Source: Lachnospiraceae bacterium
Lineage (GTDB): Bacteria > Bacillota > Clostridia > Lachnospirales > Lachnospiraceae
Reading direction: 5' to 3'
DNA: 64,000 bases
NCBI GenBank assembly: GCA_017938145.1
Contig: JAGBCB010000037.1
Coordinates: 1-64,000 of the forward strand
The notes beneath the pieces were generated by a model. That model worked only from the letters and a program-made list of their open reading frames with translations, did no database searches and had not been told where the DNA came from. Positions 1 to 7,255 of this stretch are shown piece after piece. The translations under genes and the position numbers were made by a program. Each line of letters opens with the position of its first letter. The first letter of the stretch is position 1.

Positions 1-76
1 AACTGTCAAAGCTGGCACCATGGAGTGAAACAGTCCAGAATGTATGCGGAATAACAAAATAGAGTAAAATACTCCA

Positions 77-295
77 ATGTGCCGGATTCTCCACGTGAGA
101 GTCCGGTATATTTTTGACACCCTTATATCAGGCGCTTACGATGTATGTGGTAAAGTGGCTCTAGTTAAATATCAAATGGGATTTGTGGAGAATCATCCAA
201 TTAGATTTTAATGTGAATGTGGAATAACCTTTAAGGGGGAACGCAAAGACGGAAAAATAAGTTTTTCAAATGGTGAATTATTATATGGGGGCGAT
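77..295 (+). pseudogene. Broken N-terminal part of the SEC-C/HEPN-like gene
   Basis: The frame of the gene starting at GTG 296 stays open upstream back to about position 68, except for one TAA at 209-211. Before the stop the translation reads protein-like (GKVALVKYQMGFVENHPIRF), and directly after it comes CECG followed by a short polar stretch, as in a zinc-binding knuckle. This suggests that the protein once began further upstream, possibly at ATG 77 or beyond the window, and that a nonsense change has split it. Alternatively the stop is genuine and only the GTG 296 product is made. The first 67 bases hold nothing recognisable. A stem-loop lies at 83-107 (CCGGATTCTC/GAGAGTCCGG). Confidence 0.45.
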
Positions 296-1501
296 GTGGA
301 TTACGTGGTATATTCTTCTAGTGAATTGTTAACTGTGATGCCATATCGTGTAGAAAATCCCACGGATATTGTAGCATTTCCCACACCATTTATTTTGGCT
401 ACTCAATTAATGGACTATTTGAAGTTTCGGCAAGAATTTACAAGAGTTTTTGGCTATAGAGAAAATATGCTGTCAGAAGTAGAAACAGTGAATGAGTTGT
501 TTTATGCCGATAATATAGAAATGCTTGAGAAAGTAGTCAGAAATAAGCTTAATTTCACTGAATTCTATTTTCCAATGAAAACAAAAGCTGATATTTTGCG
601 AGTAATGGCACATGTCAATCAGATGCAATTTATGAGAGATGATGAAAAAAATCTGCTAGATAAAACAATTACTCTTTTTGGAAATGTTTTGCAAAAAGAG
701 AGAAACGAGATAGAAAAGTTAGCGATATTCCTAAAACAAAAGGGACGGTTAATAACTTGGAAAAAGAAAATGGTATCGCTTAGTTCACAGATTTATAGAA
801 AACTAGAGTATATATTACCCGCGGTAGGCATTGATTATTATAAATCGGGTCCCCAAAAGGTATTTCAAGGAGACTATGTTATTACAACAACTTCATTTGA
901 GGATATAAAGCAAATATATGTAGATTTATATGAAATAATTTGTGATATGGCAATTATTATTGTCGGATTAGATAATGCTTATACTAGAAAAGATTTTAAT
1001 AAGTTACGTGACAACAACGGAATAGATATGGACAGCCTAGAAAAGTTTTCTACAATTACTAAGAAAGGTAAGATAGTAAGATATATTTCTTCTGAAGAAG
1101 AGTTTGAGAGATTGGTGTGCAATCTCTTGAGTCCGGATGTAAGAAATGCAATAGGTCATTATAGCTATGAAGGAGAAGAGGTGGCAAATGGAAGAGGGCA
1201 GATTATTAGGTTCGTCGATATTAAGGATAAGAATAAATTTACGGAGAAAACTTTAATAGAAATATGCTACGATATATGGCAGATGTATAAATGTTTAGCG
1301 GTATTCTATGAATTGATTTATAGAATAGAAATGGTAAATTTAAATCGTGAGGGAATACAAACTACATCTTTAAGGCGATTGGATACAGGAGTTAATTTGA
1401 AGTCAAAAACAATTGTAAAACCAATGAAAATATATCCAAATGAATTATGCCCGTGTGGAAGTAGAAAGAAATATAAAAAATGCTGTGGTAAGAAATTTTA
1501 A
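296..1501 (+). CDS. SEC-C motif protein with a HEPN-like Rx4H motif
   Basis: This is a 401-residue soluble protein of unknown function. The last 20 residues form a SEC-C metal-binding knuckle (C385, C387, C396, C397), known from SecA tails and many accessory proteins. Residues 283-288 read RNAIGH, an Rx4H motif of the kind seen in HEPN ribonucleases and abortive-infection proteins, set in an all-helical context. The GTG start has a G-rich site (286-290) five bases upstream and no better start exists in frame after the TAA at 209. The gene is AT-rich like the rest of the element end. A defence role is inference. It could also be a non-functional remnant, since its N-terminus appears truncated. 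Confidence 0.6.
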   Translation: MDYVVYSSSELLTVMPYRVENPTDIVAFPTPFILATQLMDYLKFRQEFTRVFGYRENMLSEVETVNELFYADNIEMLEKVVRNKLNFTEFYFPMKTKADILRVMAHVNQMQFMRDDEKNLLDKTITLFGNVLQKERNEIEKLAIFLKQKGRLITWKKKMVSLSSQIYRKLEYILPAVGIDYYKSGPQKVFQGDYVITTTSFEDIKQIYVDLYEIICDMAIIIVGLDNAYTRKDFNKLRDNNGIDMDSLEKFSTITKKGKIVRYISSEEEFERLVCNLLSPDVRNAIGHYSYEGEEVANGRGQIIRFVDIKDKNKFTEKTLIEICYDIWQMYKCLAVFYELIYRIEMVNLNREGIQTTSLRRLDTGVNLKSKTIVKPMKIYPNELCPCGSRKKYKKCCGKKF

Positions 1502-1641
1502 ATGCACTGGAAGAAAAATGGTTCTCCAATGCTGGAATTTGAAACTGACGAGGAGAGAACTTATTTTATTATAAGATTGTTTGTGTACGATAGGTTTTTA
1601 TGAGGATTTAGAAAATGAACCAAAGGTGAACCAAAAAGTGA

Positions 1642-1826
1642 GCCGAAAGAAGGCAGGAAATATTTAATATTTTGGCGGATAATCCTTTGATTACACAAAC
1701 TGAAATTATGGAAAACTGAATTTGTCGAGGAAACAAGTACAGTGGATTATGCAGGACTTGCAAAATGATGATATGATTGTAAGAGAAGGTACCAATAGAA
1801 AAGGTCGGTGGATAGTGAATTTATAG
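1642..1826 (+). pseudogene. Frameshifted winged-helix remnant
   Basis: Two frames join into one winged-helix-like sequence. Frame A (1642-1716) reads ERRQEIFNILADNPLITQTE and ends EIMEN-stop. Frame B (1716-1826) continues as LNLSRKQVQWIMQDLQNDDM and ends GRWIVNL-stop. Together they resemble the C-terminal winged helix of AlbA_2-type (divergent AAA-4) ATP-binding proteins or similar regulators. A one-base shift near 1716 and a TGA at 1639-1641 break it. No intact N-terminal domain is present, so this is a relic. The rest of 1502-1867 shows nothing else recognisable. Confidence 0.5.
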
Positions 1827-1880
1827 AAACTTGTTGATACCATTTAAAATATGAGTAAAGAAACATAGTGAGATTCAAAA

Positions 1881-1944
1881 AAGTGCCGAAGAACCATCAA
1901 AGAGTGCCGAAGACGCTTAATAAAGTGCCAGAGAAGTGCCGAAG
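1881..1944 (+). repeat. Short 21-bp tandem repeats (AGTGCC-AAG units)
   Basis: The core AGTGCC(GA)AG recurs at 1882, 1903, 1924 and 1935, with spacings of 21, 21 and 11 bases. Read in the frame opening at GTG 1868 it encodes a seven-residue Pro repeat, (K/R)VP(K/E)xxx. Repeats like this occur in the linker of AlbA_2-type ATPases, which would fit the neighbouring winged-helix relic. The 62-codon frame here (1868-2056) has no convincing ribosome site and is not called as a gene. Confidence 0.55.
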
Positions 1945-2078
1945 CTATAAAACAAGGATGGCATACAAAATCAGCAGAATATTCATCAGATTCAGTAGAA
2001 TAATTAGCAGAAAAGTTACACAGATTTTATCCCCGTCTTATACGAAAAGTGTATAAGCGGGGGATAAAGTTTGTCCCC

Positions 2079-2537
2079 TTACAAATCAGAAGATGTGCCA
2101 CCAGAGTTGTACTTTTCCTCAAGTCTATCCAAAGCTTCTTTTGTATGGCGTTTGCTGTAGCCATGCTGTCTGACGGTGTGATAGAGCTTTTTTCTTACGC
2201 TATCGTACATATCAGCACGCATGACAGTGACATAGCGCCAGGTATCATTTACTTTCTCTGAAATCTGATTCAAGGTATGTCTAATAATAACGGCTTCCTG
2301 CTCGTAAATTCTTCCGGAGCGAAAGATAGAAGGAAGAATAGAATTGATTTTTTGCTTTAAATCTTCAATGGTTTCTACATAGCGGTATACATCCGCAAAG
2401 TCTAGTGTAATGTCTACATAGGAGTTCTTTGATAGAATATCCCGGACATATTCTGATACGGACATTGATTTGTTATCTGCCGCCTCCTTTACAATGTCAT
2501 AAAGTTCTTCGTCAATCCATACTTTAATCATTTTCAT
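2079..2537 (-). CDS. Ribbon-helix-helix protein, MobC-like mobilisation accessory
   Basis: The protein has 152 residues. The N-terminus (about 1-40) has the pattern of a ribbon-helix-helix DNA-binding domain: a short strand with KVWIDEELYD, then two helices containing SVSEYVRDILS. The rest is helical and charged, with EAVIIRHTLNQISEKVN in the middle. Relaxosome accessory proteins (MobC family) of Clostridia elements share this layout and bind near the transfer origin. No relaxase gene is in the window, so the mobilisation unit is incomplete or lies to the left. The gene points away from an inverted-repeat-rich stretch (2581-2700). A generic RHH repressor is the alternative. Confidence 0.6.
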   Translation of the reverse strand: MKMIKVWIDEELYDIVKEAADNKSMSVSEYVRDILSKNSYVDITLDFADVYRYVETIEDLKQKINSILPSIFRSGRIYEQEAVIIRHTLNQISEKVNDTWRYVTVMRADMYDSVRKKLYHTVRQHGYSKRHTKEALDRLEEKYNSGGTSSDL

Positions 2538-2580
2538 TTTATTGTACCTGTCTTTCTGAAATAGTGTGAGTTGGAATCTT

Positions 2581-2700
2581 TACTCGCGTAGCGAGTACTA
2601 TTTTTGCCACAAGGCAAAAGGGTTTGGGTGTCCCAATAAGGTGTCGGGCGTGAGCCTGACGAACCGTGTCGCAGGTGCCGGTAGGTACCTAGACACTGTG
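2581..2700. other. Inverted-repeat cluster, candidate transfer origin
   Basis: Several dyads sit just upstream of the RHH gene: TACTCGC/GCGAGTA (2581-2597), GTCGGGC/GCCTGAC with one G-U pair (2643-2660), GTGTC/GACAC (2666-2696), and the perfect palindrome TAGGTACCTA (2682-2691). Clustered dyads next to a MobC-like gene are typical of oriT regions, but no nic-site consensus could be matched with confidence. They could instead be operators or terminators. Confidence 0.3.
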
Positions 2701-2837
2701 GTTCAAGTTAAAAAAACGCTTTTTTGATTCACTCAGAAACTATATAAAGGGGACAGTGGACAGAATTATTTGGCATAGGAGAAGTTTTTAAAAATAGGAC
2801 CGCTATAAAATGAGAGTGAAGCTTGCAGAACAGCACT

Positions 2838-2909
2838 TTGCATATGCAAAATGCAGAAAATTGTATATACGAATTATAGAGAAATGCATATGCAAAACGT
2901 AGCAAATTG
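2838..2909. repeat. Direct repeat with palindromic core TGCATATGCA
   Basis: Two imperfect copies of about 25 bp (TGCATATGCAAAA-YG-AG-AAATTG) begin at 2839 and 2885, 46 bases apart. Each starts with the perfect palindrome TGCATATGCA. They lie in the non-coding stretch between the mobilisation-type gene and the excisionase, and could be binding sites for a recombination or regulatory protein. Function is unknown. Confidence 0.5.
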
Positions 2910-2961
2910 CTTATGTGTTAGCGTGATAGTATAATTTATTTCCCGAGACCGCTGGGGTGAA

Positions 2962-3155
2962 TTGCCCTGCATTCCAAGGGCAAGAGGGCGGGCGCACCGC
3001 CCTGATTACTAAAGCGAAAACAAAGCCGGTTCTGTATGATAGACTTGGATAGGTCGATGAAAATGAAAAGTGATTTGTCTTATTTCCGTCGGCATAGCCA
3101 AGGCATCATACAGAATGAGGAATGTCAAGAGAGCAGGGCGACCTTGACATTCCTC
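2962..3155 (+). other. Chain of stem-loops upstream of the excisionase
   Basis: Four inverted repeats follow one another: TTGCCCT/AGGGCAA (2962-2983), GGGCGG/CCGCCC (2986-3002), TCTGTATGAT/ATCATACAGA (3031-3114, long loop), and a perfect 13-bp pair (3117-3129 with 3143-3155). Together they fill the leader of the xis-int pair without any open frame. A structured leader RNA or a replication/transfer structure of the element is plausible. The rest of the 2538-3253 gap holds only the repeats listed separately. Confidence 0.5.
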
Positions 3156-3253
3156 AAGGCGGCAGGAATATTTAAATTACATCAATAAAAGCAGAAAACT
3201 TCCCCTCTATATCATTTTTGAATAAATCATGGTGATATGGAGGGAAAGATAAA

Positions 3254-3439
3254 ATGAATACACAAAGTAACGTAACATACCAAAGAGAAGAAGATTTATT
3301 CTTCTATACCCCTATAGATTTGGAGCGCATCTTGCAATTTAAATCAACAAAAATTCAGCAATTATTGAAGCAGCAGATTATTCCGTCGGTGAAGTTGGGC
3401 GGACAGTACCGTGTTTCAAAAGAACAGTTGGAGGAATGA
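3254..3439 (+). CDS. Small excisionase-like DNA-binding protein
   Basis: The protein has 61 residues with a MerR/excisionase-type helix-turn-helix. It reads YTPIDLERIL, a helix, then a wing with VKLGGQYRVSKEQLEE, the usual pattern of 'helix-turn-helix domain' excisionases of Clostridia integrative elements. A good site (GGAGGGAAAG) precedes ATG 3254. It lies about 130 bp before a tyrosine integrase in the same direction. Xis proteins bend DNA next to the attachment site and steer the integrase toward excision. Assignment as Xis rests on size, fold pattern and position. Confidence 0.75.
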   Translation: MNTQSNVTYQREEDLFFYTPIDLERILQFKSTKIQQLLKQQIIPSVKLGGQYRVSKEQLEE

Positions 3440-3566
3440 TTTAAGCGCAACACCGGAAAAGAGTTTGATTTATATGAGCAGGGCGCTTGACGGGTATTGG
3501 TGAAAGGCTTACAATAGGAATCATCTGATATATTATTGTAATGCTTTTGACTTTAGGAGGTATGTT

Positions 3567-4742
3567 ATGAAGGAAAAAGATTGCAATAAAAAGAGCACTT
3601 ATGGTCTTGGGCATGTACGTCAGAGAAAAGATGGTTCCTATGAAGGAATTCTCTATGATAAGCGTATCGGTCGCACCGTATCAGTCAGTGCAAAAACTCA
3701 GACGGAATTAAATAAAAGAATGAAGGAAAAAAGAAAGGAGATTTTGACACAGGAGTTTGGAAAAATAACCAATATGAAAGTAGAAGATTATTTTCTGTAT
3801 TGGCTGCAAACTTTTATGGCTACAACAGTAAAATGCACAACCTACGATAAGCATGAACAGGTGATTCGGAACCATGTGATTCCCCGGATTGGTTATCTGA
3901 AAATGAAAGAAGTGACTTCTGCTGACTTGCAGAAAATGTTCAATGACCTTTCAAAAATAAGGGCTTATTCCACTATCAAAAAAGTGATGGAAGTTGTACG
4001 GCCGTGCTTTAAGCATGCGGCTCTAACCGGAGACATTGTAAAGAATCCGATGCTGGGTGTAAAGATGCCAAGCAAAGAATCTGTTGTAGTACAAACCAAA
4101 GACATCGAAATATATTCTGAGGAAGATTTAAAACGGATGGAAGAAACATATCTATCGTTATACGAGGAGAAGCATTTATACCGGTTATCTCCGATGTACT
4201 TATTTTTAGCGCACACCGGTATGCGAAGAGGAGAATTATTGGCGTTAAAGTGGAAGGATGTAAATCTCAAAAATAATACTGCTACGATTCGGTCCTCTCT
4301 TGCCAGATACAAAAAGCGTGATGAAAATATGCAGTATATCGGCGGATATGAAACGAAGATGATGAATCCGAAAACCCGTACCAGCAATCGTACCGTTTAC
4401 TTAAATACAAAGGCGGTTTCTCACTTACAGGAAATGAAGCGCAGGAATGATGAGCTGGGTATTGAATCAGAATATGTGGTATGTAACAGGGATGGTGTCT
4501 ATGTACATTCCCGCAGCTTTGACCAGGAATTGGACCGATGGTGTAAGCGTATCGGGATAGAGTTCAAAGGTTTGCATGCATTAAGACATTCCTTTGCGAC
4601 AAGGGCGATTGCTGCCGGAGTACCGATAAAGGTAGTTTCTGAACTGTTGGGACACGCGGATATTAAGATTACGCTCAATACATATACGCATGTGTTAGAG
4701 AGCCAAAAATATCAGGCGGTGGAGCTGTTAGAGGCTTTGTAA
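3567..4742 (+). CDS. Tyrosine site-specific integrase
   Basis: This is a full-length 391-residue integrase. The N-terminus (about 11-62) is an arm-type DNA-binding domain (GHVRQRKDGSYEGILYDKR). A SAM-like core-binding domain follows (about 72-165), then the catalytic domain. The catalytic set is visible: R220 in TGMRRGEL, H337 and R340 in HALRH, H363 in LGHADIKIT, and nucleophile Y373 in LNTYTH. ATG 3567 follows AGGAGG. It should integrate and excise the element with the small protein encoded upstream. Tandem 11-bp repeats and a tRNA-Ser-like attachment sequence lie just downstream, so the gene sits at the very end of the element. Confidence 0.93.
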   Translation: MKEKDCNKKSTYGLGHVRQRKDGSYEGILYDKRIGRTVSVSAKTQTELNKRMKEKRKEILTQEFGKITNMKVEDYFLYWLQTFMATTVKCTTYDKHEQVIRNHVIPRIGYLKMKEVTSADLQKMFNDLSKIRAYSTIKKVMEVVRPCFKHAALTGDIVKNPMLGVKMPSKESVVVQTKDIEIYSEEDLKRMEETYLSLYEEKHLYRLSPMYLFLAHTGMRRGELLALKWKDVNLKNNTATIRSSLARYKKRDENMQYIGGYETKMMNPKTRTSNRTVYLNTKAVSHLQEMKRRNDELGIESEYVVCNRDGVYVHSRSFDQELDRWCKRIGIEFKGLHALRHSFATRAIAAGVPIKVVSELLGHADIKITLNTYTHVLESQKYQAVELLEAL

Positions 4743-4744
4743 AA

Positions 4745-4766
4745 ATCCAAAGTTTATCCAAAGTTT
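4745..4766. repeat. Tandem 11-bp repeat, probable integrase arm sites
   Basis: ATCCAAAGTTT occurs twice head to tail (4745-4755 and 4756-4766), directly after the integrase stop codon and about 130 bp from the presumed core site. Arm-binding domains of this integrase type recognise such short direct repeats near the att core. A related motif in the opposite orientation (TTGGACTTTGAAAG) lies near 4855. Confidence 0.5.
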
Positions 4767-4890
4767 TTTTATGAAAATCCGTTAATATTCATCAAAATTT
4801 GGTATTGTTAAAAATATACAAAAAGACGCGAGGGTGCATAAACACTGTGTTTCTTGGACTTTGAAAGAATTCAAAAAATACACTCGTTTT

Positions 4891-4911
4891 CTCGAATCCC
4901 TCCGTCTCCGC
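4891..4911 (+). other. Probable attachment site: copy of a tRNA-Ser 3' end
   Basis: The stretch CTCGAATCCCTCCGTCTCCG followed by C matches the T-loop, T-stem and acceptor 3' strand of a bacterial tRNA-Ser, yet no tRNA body precedes it. Integrases of this class recombine in tRNA 3' ends and leave a partial copy at the far end. The intact tRNA should therefore lie to the left, outside the window. The identification rests on similarity recalled by eye. A tmRNA 3' end is a less likely alternative. Confidence 0.5.
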
Positions 4912-4921
4912 TTTAGCAAGG

Positions 4922-4953
4922 AAGGACTGGCTATGTGGCTGGTCCTTTTTTTA
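4922..4953 (+). terminator. Stem-loop terminator after the attachment site
   Basis: The ten-base arms AAGGACTGGC and GCTGGTCCTT (two G-U pairs) are followed by a run of T. It may have ended the original tRNA transcript, or it insulates the phosphotransferase gene from the element. Confidence 0.65.
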
Positions 4954-5016
4954 TCTGGCATTTGTTTTGGTATTCTGGTATAATTATGGCATTATATTTA
5001 GGAAGGCGGGATTTAT

Positions 5017-5943
5017 TTGTTGACATATACTCAAGCAGAACGATTTATAAATAAGTTGGGTGCGGAAAGATATAACGAGCGAATTAGTGTTGTAGAAAAA
5101 TACAAAGATCAATGGGAATTGTCCGAAATAACATTTCAGCCATCGCTTTCCGTTAACAGTCTGATTTTCTATGCGTTTTCAAAACGGTATGGTAATGTTA
5201 TATTCAAAATTCTTATTAACAATGAGTTTGAAGAAGATATAAAAGAAATAATGTCACTAATACAGTTTCAAGGAGAAAATTTCTGCAAACTTTATGAGTA
5301 TTCAATTGAGGATAAGGTTTATATAATGGAACGGATTATTCCTGCTGATACTTTATATGAAAGTGCACGCCGCGATGAACGGATAAAGATTGTAGGAGCC
5401 ATATTTAAAGTACTACACAAAACTGACTTGCCGGACAGTAAATTCCCTACATATTCCGAATGGTTTGATGCAGGAAAGGAAGGAACAAAAAATCGTAAGG
5501 ATTGTGAAGAACTACGTCAATATCTTGAAAGCGCCGAGAGCATGCTGAAAGATATATGCCAAAAGTATTCACGCAATGTTCTGTTACATGGCGATTTACA
5601 TCACGAAAATATACTTAAGAATGAAAATGGCGGCTATACGGTCATTGACCCAAAAGGTGTAGCAGGTGACCCGGTATTTGATTTGTCGAGATTTATACTT
5701 GATGAATTCAGAGACGACTTAGTCTCAGAGCCAAAGGAGACAATCCTGAATTTTGTTAAAAATCTTAGTGCCAGCGTTGGTATTCCCTGTGAGACTTTAT
5801 TGCGCTGTTTGTATATTGAAACGGTCATTTGGCTTTTCAGAGAAGAACTTGCCAATGGAGAAAGCCTTGAAGAATGCGAGCAGCTTATTACGAATATGAA
5901 AACTGCGTATGAATTTACTAATATGATTCACGATATGTGCTGA
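5017..5943 (+). CDS. APH-family small-molecule phosphotransferase
   Basis: This 308-residue kinase-fold protein belongs to the aminoglycoside phosphotransferase superfamily. It shows the catalytic loop HGDLHHEN (191-198, base D193) and the metal-binding IDPKG (D211) followed by GDPVFDLSRF. The IDPKG and GDP pattern is closest to the APH(6)/hydroxyurea phosphotransferase branch. It would transfer phosphate from ATP to a hydroxyl of a small molecule in the cytoplasm, possibly an antibiotic, though the substrate cannot be read from the sequence. TTG 5017 is chosen because AGGAAGG lies nine bases upstream. TATAAT at 4979-4984 is a likely -10. It sits directly outside the element's attachment site. 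Confidence 0.8.
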   Translation: MLTYTQAERFINKLGAERYNERISVVEKYKDQWELSEITFQPSLSVNSLIFYAFSKRYGNVIFKILINNEFEEDIKEIMSLIQFQGENFCKLYEYSIEDKVYIMERIIPADTLYESARRDERIKIVGAIFKVLHKTDLPDSKFPTYSEWFDAGKEGTKNRKDCEELRQYLESAESMLKDICQKYSRNVLLHGDLHHENILKNENGGYTVIDPKGVAGDPVFDLSRFILDEFRDDLVSEPKETILNFVKNLSASVGIPCETLLRCLYIETVIWLFREELANGESLEECEQLITNMKTAYEFTNMIHDMC

Positions 5944-5967
5944 GAAATTTCTTTAAACTTCAATACT

Positions 5968-6001
5968 AAAAAGGGACCTGCCTTTGGCAAGTCCTTTTTC
6001 T
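5968..6001 (+). terminator. Terminator after the phosphotransferase gene
   Basis: The stem AAAGGGAC...GTCCTTTTT, with an inner TGCC/GGCA pair, ends in a T run. It lies between convergent genes and may serve both strands. Confidence 0.7.
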
Positions 6002-6023
6002 GTACTTAGAAATAAAACAATAA

Positions 6024-7166
6024 TTACTTTTCACCCTCACAAAGTATATTACATACCTTCTCTAAGTTCTTACGGATTTCCAGATGCTGAGGACACTTTT
6101 TCTCGCACAGGCCGCACTGCAAACAGTCGGCAAAGGTTTTACCGCCCTTCTTGAGATATTCCCGCATCATGTACATTGCGTGGTCCTTTAAGCCGTATAC
6201 GTTGTAGTAGGTCCACATCTCAAAAATATGAGGAATGTTGATTTCCACAGGACATGGCTGGCAGTATTTACAGCCGGTGCAGTACAGTTCAGAGAACTTC
6301 TTAAGTTCTTCGATAGCCACACCAAGGGCTGTCCATTCTTCTTCGGAGAAGGTGGTGTCGTCGGAAGCAACCTTAATGTTCTTTTGAACCATTTCAAGAT
6401 TCTGCATGCCGGAAAGGGCACAATTTAAGTTTGGATTGCCGAGACAGAATTTAAATGCCAGTTCATATGTAGCGATGGATGGCTTGCCGGTCAGCTTTGC
6501 GTAAAGGTCGGTTGGAGCTGCAAGACGGCCGCCGCCTACCGGTCCCATGGCAACGGTACCAAGACCTTTTTCGTTAACATATTTAATCATTTCCTCGTTG
6601 GAACGGTCAAGGAGATTGTACTGGCAGAGCATGGATTCCATCTTGACGCCGCGTTCTTCGGCAGTATCCACAATGTGCTTGATTGCGGATGGATGGTCAT
6701 GGAAGGAGAAGGAGATGTGTTTGATGAGTCCTTCCTCCTTTGCCTTCGCAGCAGCCTCCAAAATGTTTTCTCCGATAATGATATCATCGAAGGAACCGCG
6801 GTTGATACCCCAGAAGTGATAAAAATCGATGTGGTCGGTACCAAGGCGGGTAAGACTGCGCTCTAAGTGCTTGCGGTAGCCATCTGGCCCCATACCCTTG
6901 TCCATAGGGCACTTGGTAGAAATGAGGATGTTATCACGGAAATCCTTTACTGCGTGGCCAAGGGCTGCTTCACTGTTGGAATTGCAGTAAAAAGGTGCGG
7001 TATCAAAGTAATTTACGCCGTTTTGATAGGCGTAGGCAATCATTTCGTCAACCTTGTCCTGGTCTACAAACTTCTGTCCGTCTTTTTCATATTCTGGAAA
7101 GCGCATGCAGCCAAAACCGAGAGCGGAGATTTTTTCACCGGTGTTTCCAAATTTACGATAATTCAT
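6024..7166 (-). CDS. Aldo/keto reductase fused to a 4Fe-4S ferredoxin domain
   Basis: The protein has 380 residues. The N-terminal 280 or so form an NAD(P)H aldo/keto reductase barrel, starting MNYRKFGNTGEKISALGFG, with the active-site Asp/Tyr in YFDTAPFY, Lys in ISTKCP and His in DFYHFWG. The C-terminal 90 residues carry two cysteine clusters, CTGCKYCQPCP and CLQCGLCEKKCP, typical of 4Fe-4S ferredoxin segments. This fused layout is common in anaerobic Clostridia; the substrate is unknown. ATG 7166 follows an AAGGAAG site on the minus strand. It is monocistronic. Confidence 0.88.
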   Translation of the reverse strand: MNYRKFGNTGEKISALGFGCMRFPEYEKDGQKFVDQDKVDEMIAYAYQNGVNYFDTAPFYCNSNSEAALGHAVKDFRDNILISTKCPMDKGMGPDGYRKHLERSLTRLGTDHIDFYHFWGINRGSFDDIIIGENILEAAAKAKEEGLIKHISFSFHDHPSAIKHIVDTAEERGVKMESMLCQYNLLDRSNEEMIKYVNEKGLGTVAMGPVGGGRLAAPTDLYAKLTGKPSIATYELAFKFCLGNPNLNCALSGMQNLEMVQKNIKVASDDTTFSEEEWTALGVAIEELKKFSELYCTGCKYCQPCPVEINIPHIFEMWTYYNVYGLKDHAMYMMREYLKKGGKTFADCLQCGLCEKKCPQHLEIRKNLEKVCNILCEGEK

Positions 7167-7255
7167 AGGTTAGACTTCCTTTCTAGACACTAAATTAGTA
7201 TAAAATCATTGTACCATAATTAGTAGGGAAATCAAGTGTTATACGGAAATGTTCA

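Noticed and set aside
83-107. Possible group II intron domain V hairpin at the left edge
   Set aside because: Lacks the catalytic AGC/two-base bulge pattern and no reverse transcriptase is visible. Recorded only as a stem-loop.
1881-1944. CRISPR-like short repeats
   Set aside because: Units are 10-11 bases at 21 and 11 base spacing, with no uniform spacers or cas genes.
1868-2056. 62-codon open frame with VP repeats
   Set aside because: GTG start without a ribosome site, in a decayed region. Reported as a repeat only.
3965-4387. 140-codon frame opposite the integrase
   Set aside because: Lies fully inside the integrase gene on the other strand, no ribosome site, low-complexity product.
6867-7193. 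108-codon frame opposite the aldo/keto reductase
   Set aside because: Antisense shadow of a well-supported gene.
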